Positions 1 through 8,621 of a DNA stretch of 64,000 nt are shown here, in pieces. Below the pieces are notes generated by a model. That model ran no database searches. It was not told the origin of the DNA and saw nothing but the letters and a program-made list of their open reading frames with translations. Source of the DNA: Pseudomonas sp. HOU2. GTDB taxonomy: Bacteria > Pseudomonadota > Gammaproteobacteria > Pseudomonadales > Pseudomonadaceae. The position numbers and the translations under genes are program-made. The stretch spans positions 992,001-1,056,000 of the forward strand of contig NZ_CP160398.1 in assembly GCF_040729435.1 (NCBI RefSeq). Direction: 5' to 3'. Within the stretch, counting starts at the first letter, position 1; each line of letters starts with the position of its first letter.

Positions 1-77
1 GTGCAGGCCTCGATGGAGCCTATTTGAGGCGCGAGAGGTATCGCGTCTGTGTCAGCAAACGCCCGTTATCAATCGCT

Positions 78-183
78 GTGTATCCCCACCGCCCGGAGAT
101 ACACAGCGATACAAAACCCCGAAAAAAATCGCGTTTTTGCCTGTGTATGTATCCGTCAGGACGCCAGATACACTGCAATACAC
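78..183. promoter_or_regulatory. Clustered GATACAC heptamers upstream of the response regulator (candidate OmpR-family operator)
   Basis: Two tandem heptamer pairs are visible: GATACAC (98-104), three bases, GATACAA (108-114); and GATACAC (167-173), three bases, AATACAC (177-183). Reverse-orientation copies, GTGTATC (78-84) and GTATC (149-153), lie between or before them. A 7-bp half-site repeated every 10 bp is the usual layout for dimers of OmpR/PhoB regulators. The cluster ends about 70 bp before the regulator start, so autoregulation is the simplest reading. Binding itself is inferred. Confidence 0.45.
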
Positions 184-254
184 ACCCGGGCAGGCAAGCC
201 GGCGCAGGCTCGATAGACTGCATGGCATTGCCCTTTGATAGAGGTTCTGCACCG

Positions 255-995
255 ATGGAACATGTCGATCACATTCTCATCGTCGACGACGACCGCGAGA
301 TCCGCGAGCTGGTCGGCAATTACCTGAAGAAGAACGGACTGCGCACCACCGTGGTCGCCGATGGTCGGCAGATGCGCAGTTTTCTCGAAGCCAACACCGT
401 CGACCTGATTGTGCTCGACATCATGATGCCCGGCGACGATGGCCTGCAGTTGTGCCGCGAATTGCGCGTGGGCAAACACAAGGCCACGCCGGTGCTGATG
501 CTCACGGCGCGCAACGATGAGACCGACCGCATCATCGGCCTGGAAATGGGCGCCGACGATTACCTGACCAAGCCGTTCGCCGCCCGCGAACTGCTGGCGC
601 GGATCAACGCGGTGCTGCGGCGCACACGCATGCTGCCGCCGAATCTGGTGGTCAGCGAAAGCGGTCGCCTGCTGGCCTTCGGCCGCTGGCAACTGGACAC
701 CTCGGCCCGGCATCTGCTGGACAAGGACGGCACGCTGGTCGCCCTCAGTGGCGCCGAATATCGTTTGCTGCGGGTGTTTCTCGATCATCCGCAGCGGGTG
801 CTCAGCCGTGATCAATTGCTCAATCTGACCCAGGGCCGCGAGGCCGATTTGTTTGACCGTTCGATTGATCTGCTGGTCAGCCGTTTGCGCCAGCGCCTGC
901 TCGATGATGCGCGTGAACCGGCCTACATCAAGACCGTGCGCAGCGAGGGTTATGTGTTTTCGCTGCCGGTGGAGATCCTCGGAGCCTCGGCATGA
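255..995 (+). CDS. OmpR/PhoB-family DNA-binding response regulator
   Basis: The 246-residue protein has a receiver domain in its N-terminal half, with the acidic pocket D11-D13, phosphoacceptor D55 (in VLDIMMPG), T84 and K106 (in LTKPF). A winged-helix Trans_reg_C domain follows and ends with the typical KTVRSEGYVF segment. The frame stays open further upstream, but the ATG at 255 starts directly at the receiver fold and the upstream stretch carries operator-like repeats, so I chose it. The next gene, a histidine kinase, overlaps by four bases (ATGA), so the two are one operon and very probably a cognate pair. The signal sensed is unknown. Confidence 0.92.
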   Translation: MEHVDHILIVDDDREIRELVGNYLKKNGLRTTVVADGRQMRSFLEANTVDLIVLDIMMPGDDGLQLCRELRVGKHKATPVLMLTARNDETDRIIGLEMGADDYLTKPFAARELLARINAVLRRTRMLPPNLVVSESGRLLAFGRWQLDTSARHLLDKDGTLVALSGAEYRLLRVFLDHPQRVLSRDQLLNLTQGREADLFDRSIDLLVSRLRQRLLDDAREPAYIKTVRSEGYVFSLPVEILGASA

Positions 996-2293
996 GTCTC
1001 AAGCTGCATTGGCCACGCACCCTGGCTTCGCGGTTGTCGCTGATCTTTCTGGTCGGACTGATCCTGGCCCAGGGCCTGTCGTTTGGCGCGCAGTATTACG
1101 AGCGTTTCCAAAGCGCCAGAAGCACCATGCTCAGCAATATGCAAAATGACGTTTCGACGTCGATTGCGATCCTCGACCGCTTGCCCGCGCAGGAACGCCT
1201 CGCCTGGCTGCCACGACTGGCTCGCACCAATTACGATTATCGGTTGGACAACGGCGACCCCGGCGCCCCGCTCGACGCCGAGGAGGTACCGGTGGCCGCG
1301 ACCTCGATCAGCAGTGCAATCGGCGGCGCCCATCCGCTGTCCTTCAGCCGTTTTCCCGCGGAGAAAAAACACTTCCAGGCCCATTTGCGCCTCAGCGACG
1401 GCAGCCCGCTGACCATCGATGTGCGTCCGGCCATGCCGCCGCTGTCGCCGTGGCTGCCGGGGGTACTGCTCGGGCAACTGGCGCTGCTGATCGCCTGCAC
1501 CTGGCTGGCGGTGCGCATCGCGATCCGCCCTCTCGCGCGGCTCGCCAACGCCGTGGAAAGCCTCGACCCCAACGCGCACCCGGTAATGCTCGACGAACAC
1601 GGTCCGACCGAAGTGGCCTACGCCGCACGGGCCTTCAACGCGATGCAGGCGCGCATCGCCGCGTATCTGAAAGAGCGCATGCAACTGCTGGCAGCGATTT
1701 CCCATGACCTGCAAACCCCGATCACCCGCATGAAGCTGCGCGCAGAGCTTATGGACGACTCGGTCGAGAAAGACAAACTGTGGAATGACCTCGGCGAGAT
1801 GGAACATCTGGTGCGCGAGGGCGTGGCGTATGCCCGCAGCATCCACGGCTCGACCGAGGAAAGCCGGCGCATCGATCTCGACTCGTTCCTTGACAGCCTG
1901 GTGTTCGACTATCAGGACATGGGCCAGGACGTGCAACTGAGCGGCAAAAGCGCGGCGGTGATCGATACCCGTCCCCAGGCCCTGCGCCGGGTGCTGGTGA
2001 ACCTGACCGACAACGCACTGAAATTTGCCGGTGCCGCGCAGTTGCAGGTCGACACCGACGACAGTCTTAGCATCAAGATCCTTGATCGCGGACCGGGCAT
2101 TGCCGAAGCCGAGTTGCAACAGGTCATGCAGCCGTTCTACCGGGTGGAAAACTCGCGCAACCGCAGCACCGGCGGCACCGGCCTGGGCCTGGCGATCGCC
2201 CAGCAACTGGCCATGGCCCTCGGTGGCTCGCTGACCCTGAGCAACCGCGAGGGCGGTGGGCTGTGTGCGGAGCTGAAACTGCCACTGCGCTGA
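992..2293 (+). CDS. Membrane sensor histidine kinase, partner of the preceding response regulator
   Basis: The 433-residue protein has a transmembrane helix near residues 13-33, a periplasmic loop of about 120 residues, a second helix near 155-175 and a HAMP-type linker. The dimerisation box AAISHDLQTPITRMK has its phosphoacceptor at about H238. The ATPase domain shows the N box (LTDNALKFAG), G1 (DRGPGI) and G2 (GTGLGLAI). It is a complete inner-membrane HisKA/HATPase_c kinase that would phosphorylate the product of the overlapping upstream gene. The periplasmic loop does not suggest a ligand to me. Confidence 0.92.
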   Translation: MSLKLHWPRTLASRLSLIFLVGLILAQGLSFGAQYYERFQSARSTMLSNMQNDVSTSIAILDRLPAQERLAWLPRLARTNYDYRLDNGDPGAPLDAEEVPVAATSISSAIGGAHPLSFSRFPAEKKHFQAHLRLSDGSPLTIDVRPAMPPLSPWLPGVLLGQLALLIACTWLAVRIAIRPLARLANAVESLDPNAHPVMLDEHGPTEVAYAARAFNAMQARIAAYLKERMQLLAAISHDLQTPITRMKLRAELMDDSVEKDKLWNDLGEMEHLVREGVAYARSIHGSTEESRRIDLDSFLDSLVFDYQDMGQDVQLSGKSAAVIDTRPQALRRVLVNLTDNALKFAGAAQLQVDTDDSLSIKILDRGPGIAEAELQQVMQPFYRVENSRNRSTGGTGLGLAIAQQLAMALGGSLTLSNREGGGLCAELKLPLR

Positions 2294-2313
2294 TCCCCAC
2301 ACTGGAATCTGCA

Positions 2314-2341
2314 TGGGACACAAACGCTGCATCTTGTCCCA
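2314..2341. terminator. Short inverted repeat after the two-component operon
   Basis: TGGGACA and TGTCCCA (2314-2320 and 2335-2341) form 7-bp arms around a 14-base loop, 20 bases after the kinase stop codon. No T-tract follows, so it could be a weak terminator or a protein-binding site. The rest of 2294-2490 shows nothing else clear. Confidence 0.25.
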
Positions 2342-2490
2342 GCCCGACTAGACTGATTCATTACCCGGTCGAGGGGGAATGCAGGACGACGTCAGCTGTG
2401 CCCTGCCCACTTTTGTGACCACCGCCCTGCGGCCCATGCCTCGACAACGTTTTGCCACCGGACGGTGATCCTGTATCAGGAGCACTCGTG

Positions 2491-3537
2491 ATGGACGAAA
2501 CACGACTCAACGCATTCATGGGCAAACTGGTCAACGACATGGGCGGCGCCGCGATGCTGGCGAACGTCATCGTTGGCGAAGAACTCGGGCTGTACCGGGC
2601 GATGGCCAACAGTCAACCGATCACCCCGCAAGCCCTCGCCGAAAAAACCACCTGCAACCCGCGTCTGGTGCGCGAATGGCTCAGCGCCCACGTCGCATCC
2701 GGCTACATGGAACATAACGATGGCCAGTTTCGTTTGCCGGAAGAGCAGGCGCTGGCGCTGGCGGTCGAGGATTCGCCGGTGTATGTCGCCGGCGGACTCG
2801 GTGTGGTGGCCTCGTTTTTCCACGACAAGGACAAACTGGTCAAAGCCATGCGCGGCAACGGCGCCCTGCCTTGGGGCGATCACCACCCGTGCATGTTCAG
2901 CGGTACCGAACGCTTCTTTCGCCCCGGCTACAAAGGTCACTTGATCGCTGAATGGCTGCCGGCGCTGGACGGCGTGGTCGCCAAACTCGAAGCAGGCGCC
3001 AAAGTCGCCGACATCGGCTGCGGCCACGGCGCCTCGACGGTGATCATGGCCCAGGCGTTTCCCAACTCGCGCTTCGTCGGTTTCGATTATCACGCGCCGT
3101 CGATCACCGTCGCCACCCAGCGCGCCGAAGAAGGCGGCGTCAGCAGCCGGGCAAAATTCTTCCAGAACAACGCCAAAAGCTACCCCGGCGACGACTATGA
3201 CCTGATCTGCTACTTCGACTGCCTGCACGACATGGGCGACCCGGTCGGCGCCGCACGGCATGCGTTCGAATCATTGAAGGACGACGGCACGGTGCTGCTG
3301 GTCGAGCCGTTTGCCAATGATGCGCTGGACGACAACATCACCCCGGTCGGTCGGCTGTTTTACGCCGCGTCGACCTTTATCTGCACACCGAATTCGCTAT
3401 CGCAGGAAGTTGGCCTGGGGCTGGGTGCGCAGGCCGGTGAAATGCGCTTGCGCAAGGTGTTTACCGAAGCCGGGTTCAAGCATTTTCGCCGGGCGACGCA
3501 GACACCGTTCAATCTGATTCTGGAGGCGCGCAAGTAA
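2491..3537 (+). CDS. Class I SAM-dependent methyltransferase with N-terminal winged-helix domain
   Basis: The protein has 348 residues from the ATG at 2491, which follows a clear AGGAG; an in-frame start at 2452 exists but lacks such a site. Residues about 25-95 look like the winged-helix dimerisation domain found in O-methyltransferase-like proteins. The Rossmann part has motif I VADIGCGHG at about 173-181, then VGFDYH and DLICYFDCLHDMGDP. This resembles the Rv2258c-type group annotated as class I SAM-dependent methyltransferases in many bacteria. The substrate is unknown. It is transcribed alone. Confidence 0.85.
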   Translation: MDETRLNAFMGKLVNDMGGAAMLANVIVGEELGLYRAMANSQPITPQALAEKTTCNPRLVREWLSAHVASGYMEHNDGQFRLPEEQALALAVEDSPVYVAGGLGVVASFFHDKDKLVKAMRGNGALPWGDHHPCMFSGTERFFRPGYKGHLIAEWLPALDGVVAKLEAGAKVADIGCGHGASTVIMAQAFPNSRFVGFDYHAPSITVATQRAEEGGVSSRAKFFQNNAKSYPGDDYDLICYFDCLHDMGDPVGAARHAFESLKDDGTVLLVEPFANDALDDNITPVGRLFYAASTFICTPNSLSQEVGLGLGAQAGEMRLRKVFTEAGFKHFRRATQTPFNLILEARK

Positions 3538-3550
3538 ACCACCGCTGTAA

Positions 3551-3647
3551 CCTGTGGCGAGGGAGCTTGCTCCCGTCGGTTTGCGAAGCGACCCTGAAAA
3601 CAGGCCTGCTGCGCAGTCCAGCGGGAGCAAGCTCCCTCCCCACAGGG
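3551..3647. repeat. REPIN, GGGAGCTTGCTCCC family
   Basis: Two inverted copies of a REP unit (GGCGAGGGAGCTTGCTCCC and its reverse complement) flank a short variable centre. The same family recurs at 11575, 32923 and 38341. Confidence 0.8.
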
Positions 3648-3690
3648 TTAATGCTAACCTGCGGGCATCGTCCTCCCCGGAGTGCTGACC

Positions 3691-4533
3691 ATGCTCGACA
3701 GCCCGATCCGCGAACACTTCGACACTCTGCACCAGGCCATGGCCGATGGCGGCTTTGTGGTGCTGACCGGCGCGGGCATCAGCACGCCGTCGGGCATCCC
3801 GGATTACCGCGACAGTGAGGGTGTACGCCGTGGCCGACAGCCGATGATGTATCAGGAATTTCTCGCCGCCCCGGAATCCCGTCGCCGCTATTGGGCACGG
3901 GCCATGCTCGGCTGGCCACGGGTGCGCCAGGCGCGACCGAATGCAGCGCATCAAGCGCTGGCCGAGTTGCAGCGCCGGGGGCTGATCAACGCCTTGATCA
4001 CGCAGAACGTCGACACCCTGCACGATCAGGCCGGGAGCCAGGACGTGATCGAATTGCACGGCAGCCTGCACCGGGTGGTGTGCCTGGACTGCGGCCAGCG
4101 CAGCGCGCGTGACGACATTCAGCAGCGGATGGTCGAGCAGAATCCGTATCTGGCCGGGGTCGATGCGGTGCAGGCGCCGGACGGCGATACCCTGCTCGAT
4201 GCGGCCTTCGAAGCGCGTTTTCAGACTCCACAATGCCCGTATTGCACGGGCGAACGGATGAAACCGGACGTGGTGTTCTTCGGCGAGAACGTGGCCCAGC
4301 CGACAGCAGCGCGGGCCATGGCCGCAGCGGAAAGTGCCGAGGGCTTGCTGGTGGTGGGTTCGTCGCTGATGGCGTATTCGGCGTTTCGTCTGTGCCGGGT
4401 GATTGCTGATCGGGGCAAGCCGTTGCTGGCGATCAATCTGGGCAAGACCCGCGCCGATGATCTGCTGGATCTGAAGATCGAGGCGTCATGCGAACAGCTG
4501 CTGCCGTTGCTGGTGCAACGCCTGACCACCTGA
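3691..4533 (+). CDS. SIR2-family NAD-dependent protein deacetylase
   Basis: The 280-residue protein is a class II-like bacterial sirtuin, expected to remove acyl groups from lysines using NAD+. Visible motifs are the NAD-binding GAGIS with PSGIPDYRD, the TQNVDTLH segment with the catalytic H in ELHGSL, and a zinc site made by CLDC and CPYC. The C-terminal VVGSSLMAYSAFR and AINLG segments complete the Rossmann fold. The ATG at 3691 is preceded by CCGGAG at good spacing; the GTG three codons earlier is less likely. It stands alone between two REPINs. Confidence 0.9.
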   Translation: MLDSPIREHFDTLHQAMADGGFVVLTGAGISTPSGIPDYRDSEGVRRGRQPMMYQEFLAAPESRRRYWARAMLGWPRVRQARPNAAHQALAELQRRGLINALITQNVDTLHDQAGSQDVIELHGSLHRVVCLDCGQRSARDDIQQRMVEQNPYLAGVDAVQAPDGDTLLDAAFEARFQTPQCPYCTGERMKPDVVFFGENVAQPTAARAMAAAESAEGLLVVGSSLMAYSAFRLCRVIADRGKPLLAINLGKTRADDLLDLKIEASCEQLLPLLVQRLTT

Positions 4534-4545
4534 ACCCAAAAATCC

Positions 4546-4648
4546 CCTGTAGGAGCTGCCGCAGGCTGCGATCTTTTGATCTTGCTTCTAAAAACAACGT
4601 CAAAAGATCGTCCGAACGCGGCCCGAGCCTTCGGCAGCTCCTACAGGG
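4546..4648. repeat. REPIN, TGTAGGAGCTGCCGNAGGCTGCGATC family
   Basis: Inverted REP copies begin TGTAGGAGCTGCCGCAGG and end CCTTCGGCAGCTCCTACA, with AAAGATC-rich sequence between. Related elements are at 5570, 10014, 15564 and 61093. It lies between the converging sirtuin and LysR genes. Confidence 0.8.
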
Positions 4649-4660
4649 CCAGCATTACAT

Positions 4661-5536
4661 TCAGTGTTCGGCTTTGAGGATGTCGAACAGTGCCTGCGCC
4701 GCTGCCGACAGCTCATTGCCCGGCTCCGTGAGCACACCAATCGCCCGCTCCACCGAGTCATTCAACGTCAGACAATGCGCGCCCAGCTCCAGCATCTGTT
4801 CGGCACACAACGCTGGCACCGCACTCACCCCCAGCCCGCTGGCGACCATGCGCCCGACGGTTGCCAGTTGATGGCTCTCGAATTCCACCGGCAGTTTCAT
4901 GCCCCGGGCCTGCAAGTGTTCTTCGAGCATCACCCGCACTGTCGACGGCCGTTGCAGGGTAATGAACGGTTCCTGCAGCAAGGTCTGCCAGTCGATCTGC
5001 GTGCGCCCGGCCAGCGCTGAATCCTGCGGCACCACCGCGACGAAGCGATCAATGTACAGCGGGGTGAATGTCAGCGAGGTGTTCTGCATCGGTTCGAATG
5101 CCACACCCAATTCCACCTGGCGGTCGCGAACCATTTCCAGCACTTGCTCGTTGATCACGTCGTTTACCGTGACATTGACGTTCGGATAGCGCGCGCGAAA
5201 GGTCTTGAGGATCGGCGGCAGCAGGTTGCCGGCAAACGACGGCATCGCCGCCAGCGTCACCCGCCCGCGTTGCAGGCTGAAGCGCTGACGCATTTCGTCT
5301 TCAGCGTTGTCCCAGTCGGCGATCAGACGCCGGGCCAGCGGCAGCAACGATTCGCCCTCGGCAGTCAGCGCCACGTTGCGCGTGTTGCGGCTGAACAACC
5401 GCCCGCCCAGCCCCTCTTCCAGCGCCTTGATGGTCAGGCTCAACGCCGATTGCGACAAGTGCAGACGCTCGCAGGCCACGGCGAAACTCAGGCTCTGAGC
5501 CACGGCGAGGAAAGCGCGGATCTGTTTGATGGTCAT
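4661..5536 (-). CDS. dhcR: LysR-type transcriptional regulator, DhcR-like
   Basis: The 291-residue protein has the LysR winged helix-turn-helix in residues 2-60 (LHLSQSALSLTIKALEEGLGG) and a type 2 periplasmic-binding-like effector domain after about residue 90. It is divergent from the CoA-transferase/thiolase operon. P. aeruginosa DhcR sits in the same place beside dhcAB-atoB and responds to dehydrocarnitine; the symbol here rests on that gene order and on resemblance, not on a search. An acetoacetate-responsive regulator is the main alternative. Confidence 0.82.
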   Translation of the reverse strand: MTIKQIRAFLAVAQSLSFAVACERLHLSQSALSLTIKALEEGLGGRLFSRNTRNVALTAEGESLLPLARRLIADWDNAEDEMRQRFSLQRGRVTLAAMPSFAGNLLPPILKTFRARYPNVNVTVNDVINEQVLEMVRDRQVELGVAFEPMQNTSLTFTPLYIDRFVAVVPQDSALAGRTQIDWQTLLQEPFITLQRPSTVRVMLEEHLQARGMKLPVEFESHQLATVGRMVASGLGVSAVPALCAEQMLELGAHCLTLNDSVERAIGVLTEPGNELSAAAQALFDILKAEH

Positions 5537-5569
5537 ACTGGATACCTTACCGTTTCAACGTCGTAGCCA

Positions 5570-5672
5570 CTGTAGGAGCTGCTGAAGGCTCGGGCCGCGT
5601 TCGGACGATCTTTTGATCTTGATCTTTAAAAACAACATCAAAAGATCGCAGCCTTCGGCAGCTCCTACAGGG
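5570..5672. repeat. REPIN in the dhcR-dhcA intergenic region
   Basis: Inverted copies of the TGTAGGAGCTGC family face each other between the regulator and the operon it probably controls. The left arm is slightly diverged (GCTGCTGAAGG). It leaves about 130 bp on the dhcA side for promoter and operator. Confidence 0.75.
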
Positions 5673-5686
5673 TGATGATGTCAACT

Positions 5687-5706
5687 ATTGAGTTTTATCT
5701 ATCAAT
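5687..5706. promoter_or_regulatory. Candidate LysR-type operator (ATTGA-N10-TCAAT)
   Basis: ATTGA (5687-5691) and TCAAT (5702-5706) are perfect inverted arms containing the T-N11-A core usual for LysR sites, about 95 bp upstream of the CoA-transferase start. A related ATCAAC repeat follows within 20 bp. The assignment is by position and shape only. Confidence 0.35.
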
Positions 5707-5801
5707 CAACCTTAAAAATCAACTTAACAAATATATCCCCCGGCGAGACACTCCAGTCATTCGGCTAGCCAGCCGCCCGACAAACAATAAAAGAGGTGCA
5801 T

Positions 5802-6500
5802 ATGGCAGGTTTCGACAAGCGCGTGAGTTCCTACGAGGAAGCTCTGGCCGGTCTTGAAGATGGCATGACCGTGATCGCCGGCGGCTTCGGCCTGTGCGGC
5901 ATCCCGGAAAACCTGATCGCCGAGATCAAGCGCAAGGGCACCCGCGACCTCACCGTGGTTTCCAACAACTGCGGCGTCGACGGTTTCGGCCTCGGTGTGC
6001 TGCTGACCGACCGCCAGATCAGCAAAGTCATCGCCTCCTACGTCGGCGAAAACAAACTGTTCGAAGAGCAACTGCTCAAGGGCGACATCGAAGTCATCCT
6101 GACCCCGCAAGGCACCCTCGCCGAGAAAATGCGCGCAGGCGGCGCCGGCATCCCGGCCTTCTTCACCGCCACCGGCGTCGGCACCCCGGTCGCCGAAGGC
6201 AAGGAAGTGCGCGAATTCAACGGGCGCAAGTACCTGATGGAAGAGTCCATCACCGGCGACTTCGCCATCGTCAAAGGCTGGAAAGCCGACCATTTCGGTA
6301 ACGTCATCTACCGTCACACCGCGCAGAACTTCAACCCGCTGGCGGCCACCGCCGGCAAGATCACCGTGGTCGAAGTCGAAGAAATCGTCGAGCCCGGCGA
6401 GCTGGATCCGTCGCAGATCCACACCCCCGGCATCTACGTCGACCGGGTCATTTGCGGCACGTTCGAAAAGCGCATCGAACAGCGCACCATCCGCAAATAA
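5802..6500 (+). CDS. dhcA: 3-oxoacid / dehydrocarnitine CoA-transferase subunit A
   Basis: The 232-residue alpha subunit of a class I CoA-transferase carries the family's early glycine-rich segment ([13 protein letters not shown]) and the [12 protein letters not shown] stretch. The ATG at 5802 follows AAGAGG. It moves CoA from an acyl-CoA donor such as succinyl-CoA to a 3-oxoacid, with the B subunit 24 bp downstream. The gene order (LysR, A, B, thiolase) matches dhcR-dhcAB-atoB of P. aeruginosa, where the substrate is dehydrocarnitine, but acetoacetate (scoA/atoD) cannot be excluded from sequence. Confidence 0.88.
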   Translation: MAGFDKRVSSYEEALAGLEDGMTVIAGGFGLCGIPENLIAEIKRKGTRDLTVVSNNCGVDGFGLGVLLTDRQISKVIASYVGENKLFEEQLLKGDIEVILTPQGTLAEKMRAGGAGIPAFFTATGVGTPVAEGKEVREFNGRKYLMEESITGDFAIVKGWKADHFGNVIYRHTAQNFNPLAATAGKITVVEVEEIVEPGELDPSQIHTPGIYVDRVICGTFEKRIEQRTIRK

Positions 6501-6524
6501 TTCAGGCTGACGGAGAATAAAAAC

Positions 6525-7190
6525 ATGGCACTTACCCGCGAACAAATGGCTCAGCGCGTCGCCCGTGAAATGCAGGACGGCTACTACGTGAACCTCGGCA
6601 TCGGCATTCCGACCCTGGTCGCCAACTACATTCCAGAAGGCATGGAAGTCATGCTGCAATCGGAAAACGGCCTGCTCGGCATGGGCCCGTTCCCGACTGA
6701 AGAGACCATCGATGCCGACATGATCAACGCCGGCAAACAGACCGTGACTGCGCGCATCGGCGCATCGATTTTCAACTCCGCCGAATCCTTCGCGATGATC
6801 CGTGGCGGGCATGTCGACCTGACCGTGCTCGGCGCGTTCGAAGTCGACGTCGAAGGCAACATCGCCTCGTGGATGATTCCCGGCAAACTGGTCAAGGGCA
6901 TGGGCGGCGCGATGGATCTGGTGGCCGGCGCCGACAACATTATCGTGATCATGACCCACGCCTCCAAGGACGGTGAGTCCAAGCTGCTGACCAAATGCAG
7001 CTTGCCGTTGACCGGCGCCGGCTGCATCAAGCGCGTGCTGACCGACCTCGCCTACCTGGAAATCGAAAATGGCGCTTTTGTCCTCAAGGAACGCGCACCT
7101 GGCGTCAGCGTCGAGGAAATCGTCGCCAAAACCGCTGGTAAACTGATCGTCCCGGATCACGTACCGGAAATGCAGTTCGCTGCCCAGTGA
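6525..7190 (+). CDS. dhcB: 3-oxoacid / dehydrocarnitine CoA-transferase subunit B
   Basis: The 221-residue beta subunit includes the catalytic glutamate in the SENG motif ([13 protein letters not shown], near residue 47), which forms the glutamyl-CoA thioester in class I CoA-transferases. A ribosome site (CGGAG) lies ahead of the ATG at 6525. It pairs with the A subunit upstream, and its stop codon is 11 bp before the thiolase start, so the three genes should be co-transcribed. Substrate preference is as uncertain as for subunit A. Confidence 0.88.
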   Translation: MALTREQMAQRVAREMQDGYYVNLGIGIPTLVANYIPEGMEVMLQSENGLLGMGPFPTEETIDADMINAGKQTVTARIGASIFNSAESFAMIRGGHVDLTVLGAFEVDVEGNIASWMIPGKLVKGMGGAMDLVAGADNIIVIMTHASKDGESKLLTKCSLPLTGAGCIKRVLTDLAYLEIENGAFVLKERAPGVSVEEIVAKTAGKLIVPDHVPEMQFAAQ

Positions 7191-7201
7191 GGAATTCGAA
7201 A

Positions 7202-8374
7202 ATGCAAGACGTCGTAATTGTTGCCGCCACCCGCACCGCGATCGGCAGTTTCCAGGGTTCGCTGGCCAGCGTGTCCGCCGTGGATCTGGGCGCTGCGGTG
7301 ATCCGCCAGTTACTTGAGCAGACCGGTCTGGACGGTGCGCAGGTCGATGAAGTGATCATGGGCCAGGTGCTGACCGCCGGCGCCGGCCAGAACCCGGCGC
7401 GTCAGGCCGCGATCAAGGCCGGCCTGCCCCACGCCGTGCCGGCCATGACCCTGAACAAGGTCTGCGGCTCGGGCCTCAAAGCTTTGCATCTGGGCGCGCA
7501 GGCGATCCGTTGCGGCGATGCCGAGGTGATCATCGCCGGCGGCCAGGAGAACATGAGCCTGTCCAACTACGTGATGCCGGGCGCACGCACCGGTCTGCGC
7601 ATGGGTCACGCGCAAATCGTCGACACCATGATCAGCGATGGTCTGTGGGATGCGTTCAACGATTACCACATGGGCATCACTGCCGAGAATCTGGTCGATA
7701 AATATGCGATCAGCCGCGAGCAGCAGGACGCCTTCGCCGCCGCCTCGCAGCGCAAAGCCGCTGCGGCCATTGAGGCCGGACGCTTTGTCGATGAGATCAC
7801 CCCGATCCTGATCCCGCAACGCAAAGGCGATCCGGTCGCGTTCAAGGTCGACGAGCAACCGCGTGGCGACACCACCGCCGAATCGCTGGCGAAACTGCGT
7901 CCGGCGTTCAAGAAGGACGGCAGCGTCACCGCCGGTAATGCTTCGTCGCTGAACGACGGCGCCGCTGCAGTCATCCTTATGAGCGCCGAAAAAGCCAAGG
8001 CTCTGGGCCTGGCGAAAATCGCTGCATACGCCAACGCCGGTGTGGATCCGGCAATCATGGGCATCGGCCCGGTCTCGGCCACTCGCCGCTGCCTCGACAA
8101 GGCAGGCTGGAATATCGGCCAACTGGACCTGATCGAGGCCAACGAAGCGTTCGCCGCGCAATCGCTGGCCGTGGCCAAGGATCTGCAATGGGATCTGGAC
8201 AAGGTAAACGTCAACGGCGGCGCCATCGCCCTCGGTCACCCGATCGGTGCGTCGGGCTGCCGCGTGCTGGTGACGCTGCTGCACGAAATGATCAAGCGTG
8301 ATGCGAAGAAGGGTCTGGCGACCCTGTGCATCGGCGGCGGTCAGGGTGTGGCGCTGGCGCTGGAGCGCGCTTAA
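7202..8374 (+). CDS. atoB: Acetyl-CoA C-acetyltransferase (thiolase II)
   Basis: The 390-residue thiolase has its nucleophile C88 in [10 protein letters not shown], the histidine of [10 protein letters not shown] and the second active-site cysteine in CIGGGQG near the C-terminus. It would cleave acetoacetyl-CoA made by the CoA-transferase into two acetyl-CoA. The ATG at 7202 follows GAGGAATTCGAAA; the in-frame GTG at 7187 overlaps the previous stop codon and is less likely. It is the last gene of the operon, with a strong terminator after it. Confidence 0.92.
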   Translation: MQDVVIVAATRTAIGSFQGSLASVSAVDLGAAVIRQLLEQTGLDGAQVDEVIMGQVLTAGAGQNPARQAAIKAGLPHAVPAMTLNKVCGSGLKALHLGAQAIRCGDAEVIIAGGQENMSLSNYVMPGARTGLRMGHAQIVDTMISDGLWDAFNDYHMGITAENLVDKYAISREQQDAFAAASQRKAAAAIEAGRFVDEITPILIPQRKGDPVAFKVDEQPRGDTTAESLAKLRPAFKKDGSVTAGNASSLNDGAAAVILMSAEKAKALGLAKIAAYANAGVDPAIMGIGPVSATRRCLDKAGWNIGQLDLIEANEAFAAQSLAVAKDLQWDLDKVNVNGGAIALGHPIGASGCRVLVTLLHEMIKRDAKKGLATLCIGGGQGVALALERA

Positions 8375-8426
8375 CCCCCGAGTTCACAGCGGGTGGTGGA
8401 TCCACGACATCCGCCGCTGGCTGGCA

Positions 8427-8468
8427 ACAAAAAACCCGGTGCGATTCGCGTTGCACCGGGTGTTTTTT
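8427..8468 (+). terminator. Rho-independent terminator after atoB
   Basis: The stem ACCCGGTGC/GCACCGGGT is followed by TGTTTTTT, with an A-run on the other side, 50-90 bp after the thiolase stop codon. Confidence 0.85.
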
Positions 8469-8500
8469 GCCTGAATTTCGTGTCTATCTTCAGGGCCCTA

Positions 8501-8593
8501 TCGCTGGCAAGCCAGCTCCCACAGGGTCTGTGGCGTACAACGAATTTGAATCCACCCTCAATCACTGTGGGAGCTGGCTTGCCAGCGATGAGG
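8501..8593. repeat. REPIN, TCGCTGGCAAGCCAGCTCCCACA family
   Basis: Two inverted copies (TCGCTGGCAAGCCAGCTCCC and GGGAGCTGGCTTGCCAGCGA) lie between the converging atoB and mntH. The same family is found at 13137 and 17169. Confidence 0.8.
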
Positions 8594-8621
8594 CCAGTTC
8601 AGGCAACAGAAAAATCAGGGT

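Noticed and set aside
24..254. N-terminal extension of the response regulator (open frame from 24)
   Set aside because: It would add 77 residues with no domain, and the DNA there carries the regulatory heptamers; the ATG at 255 begins the receiver fold.
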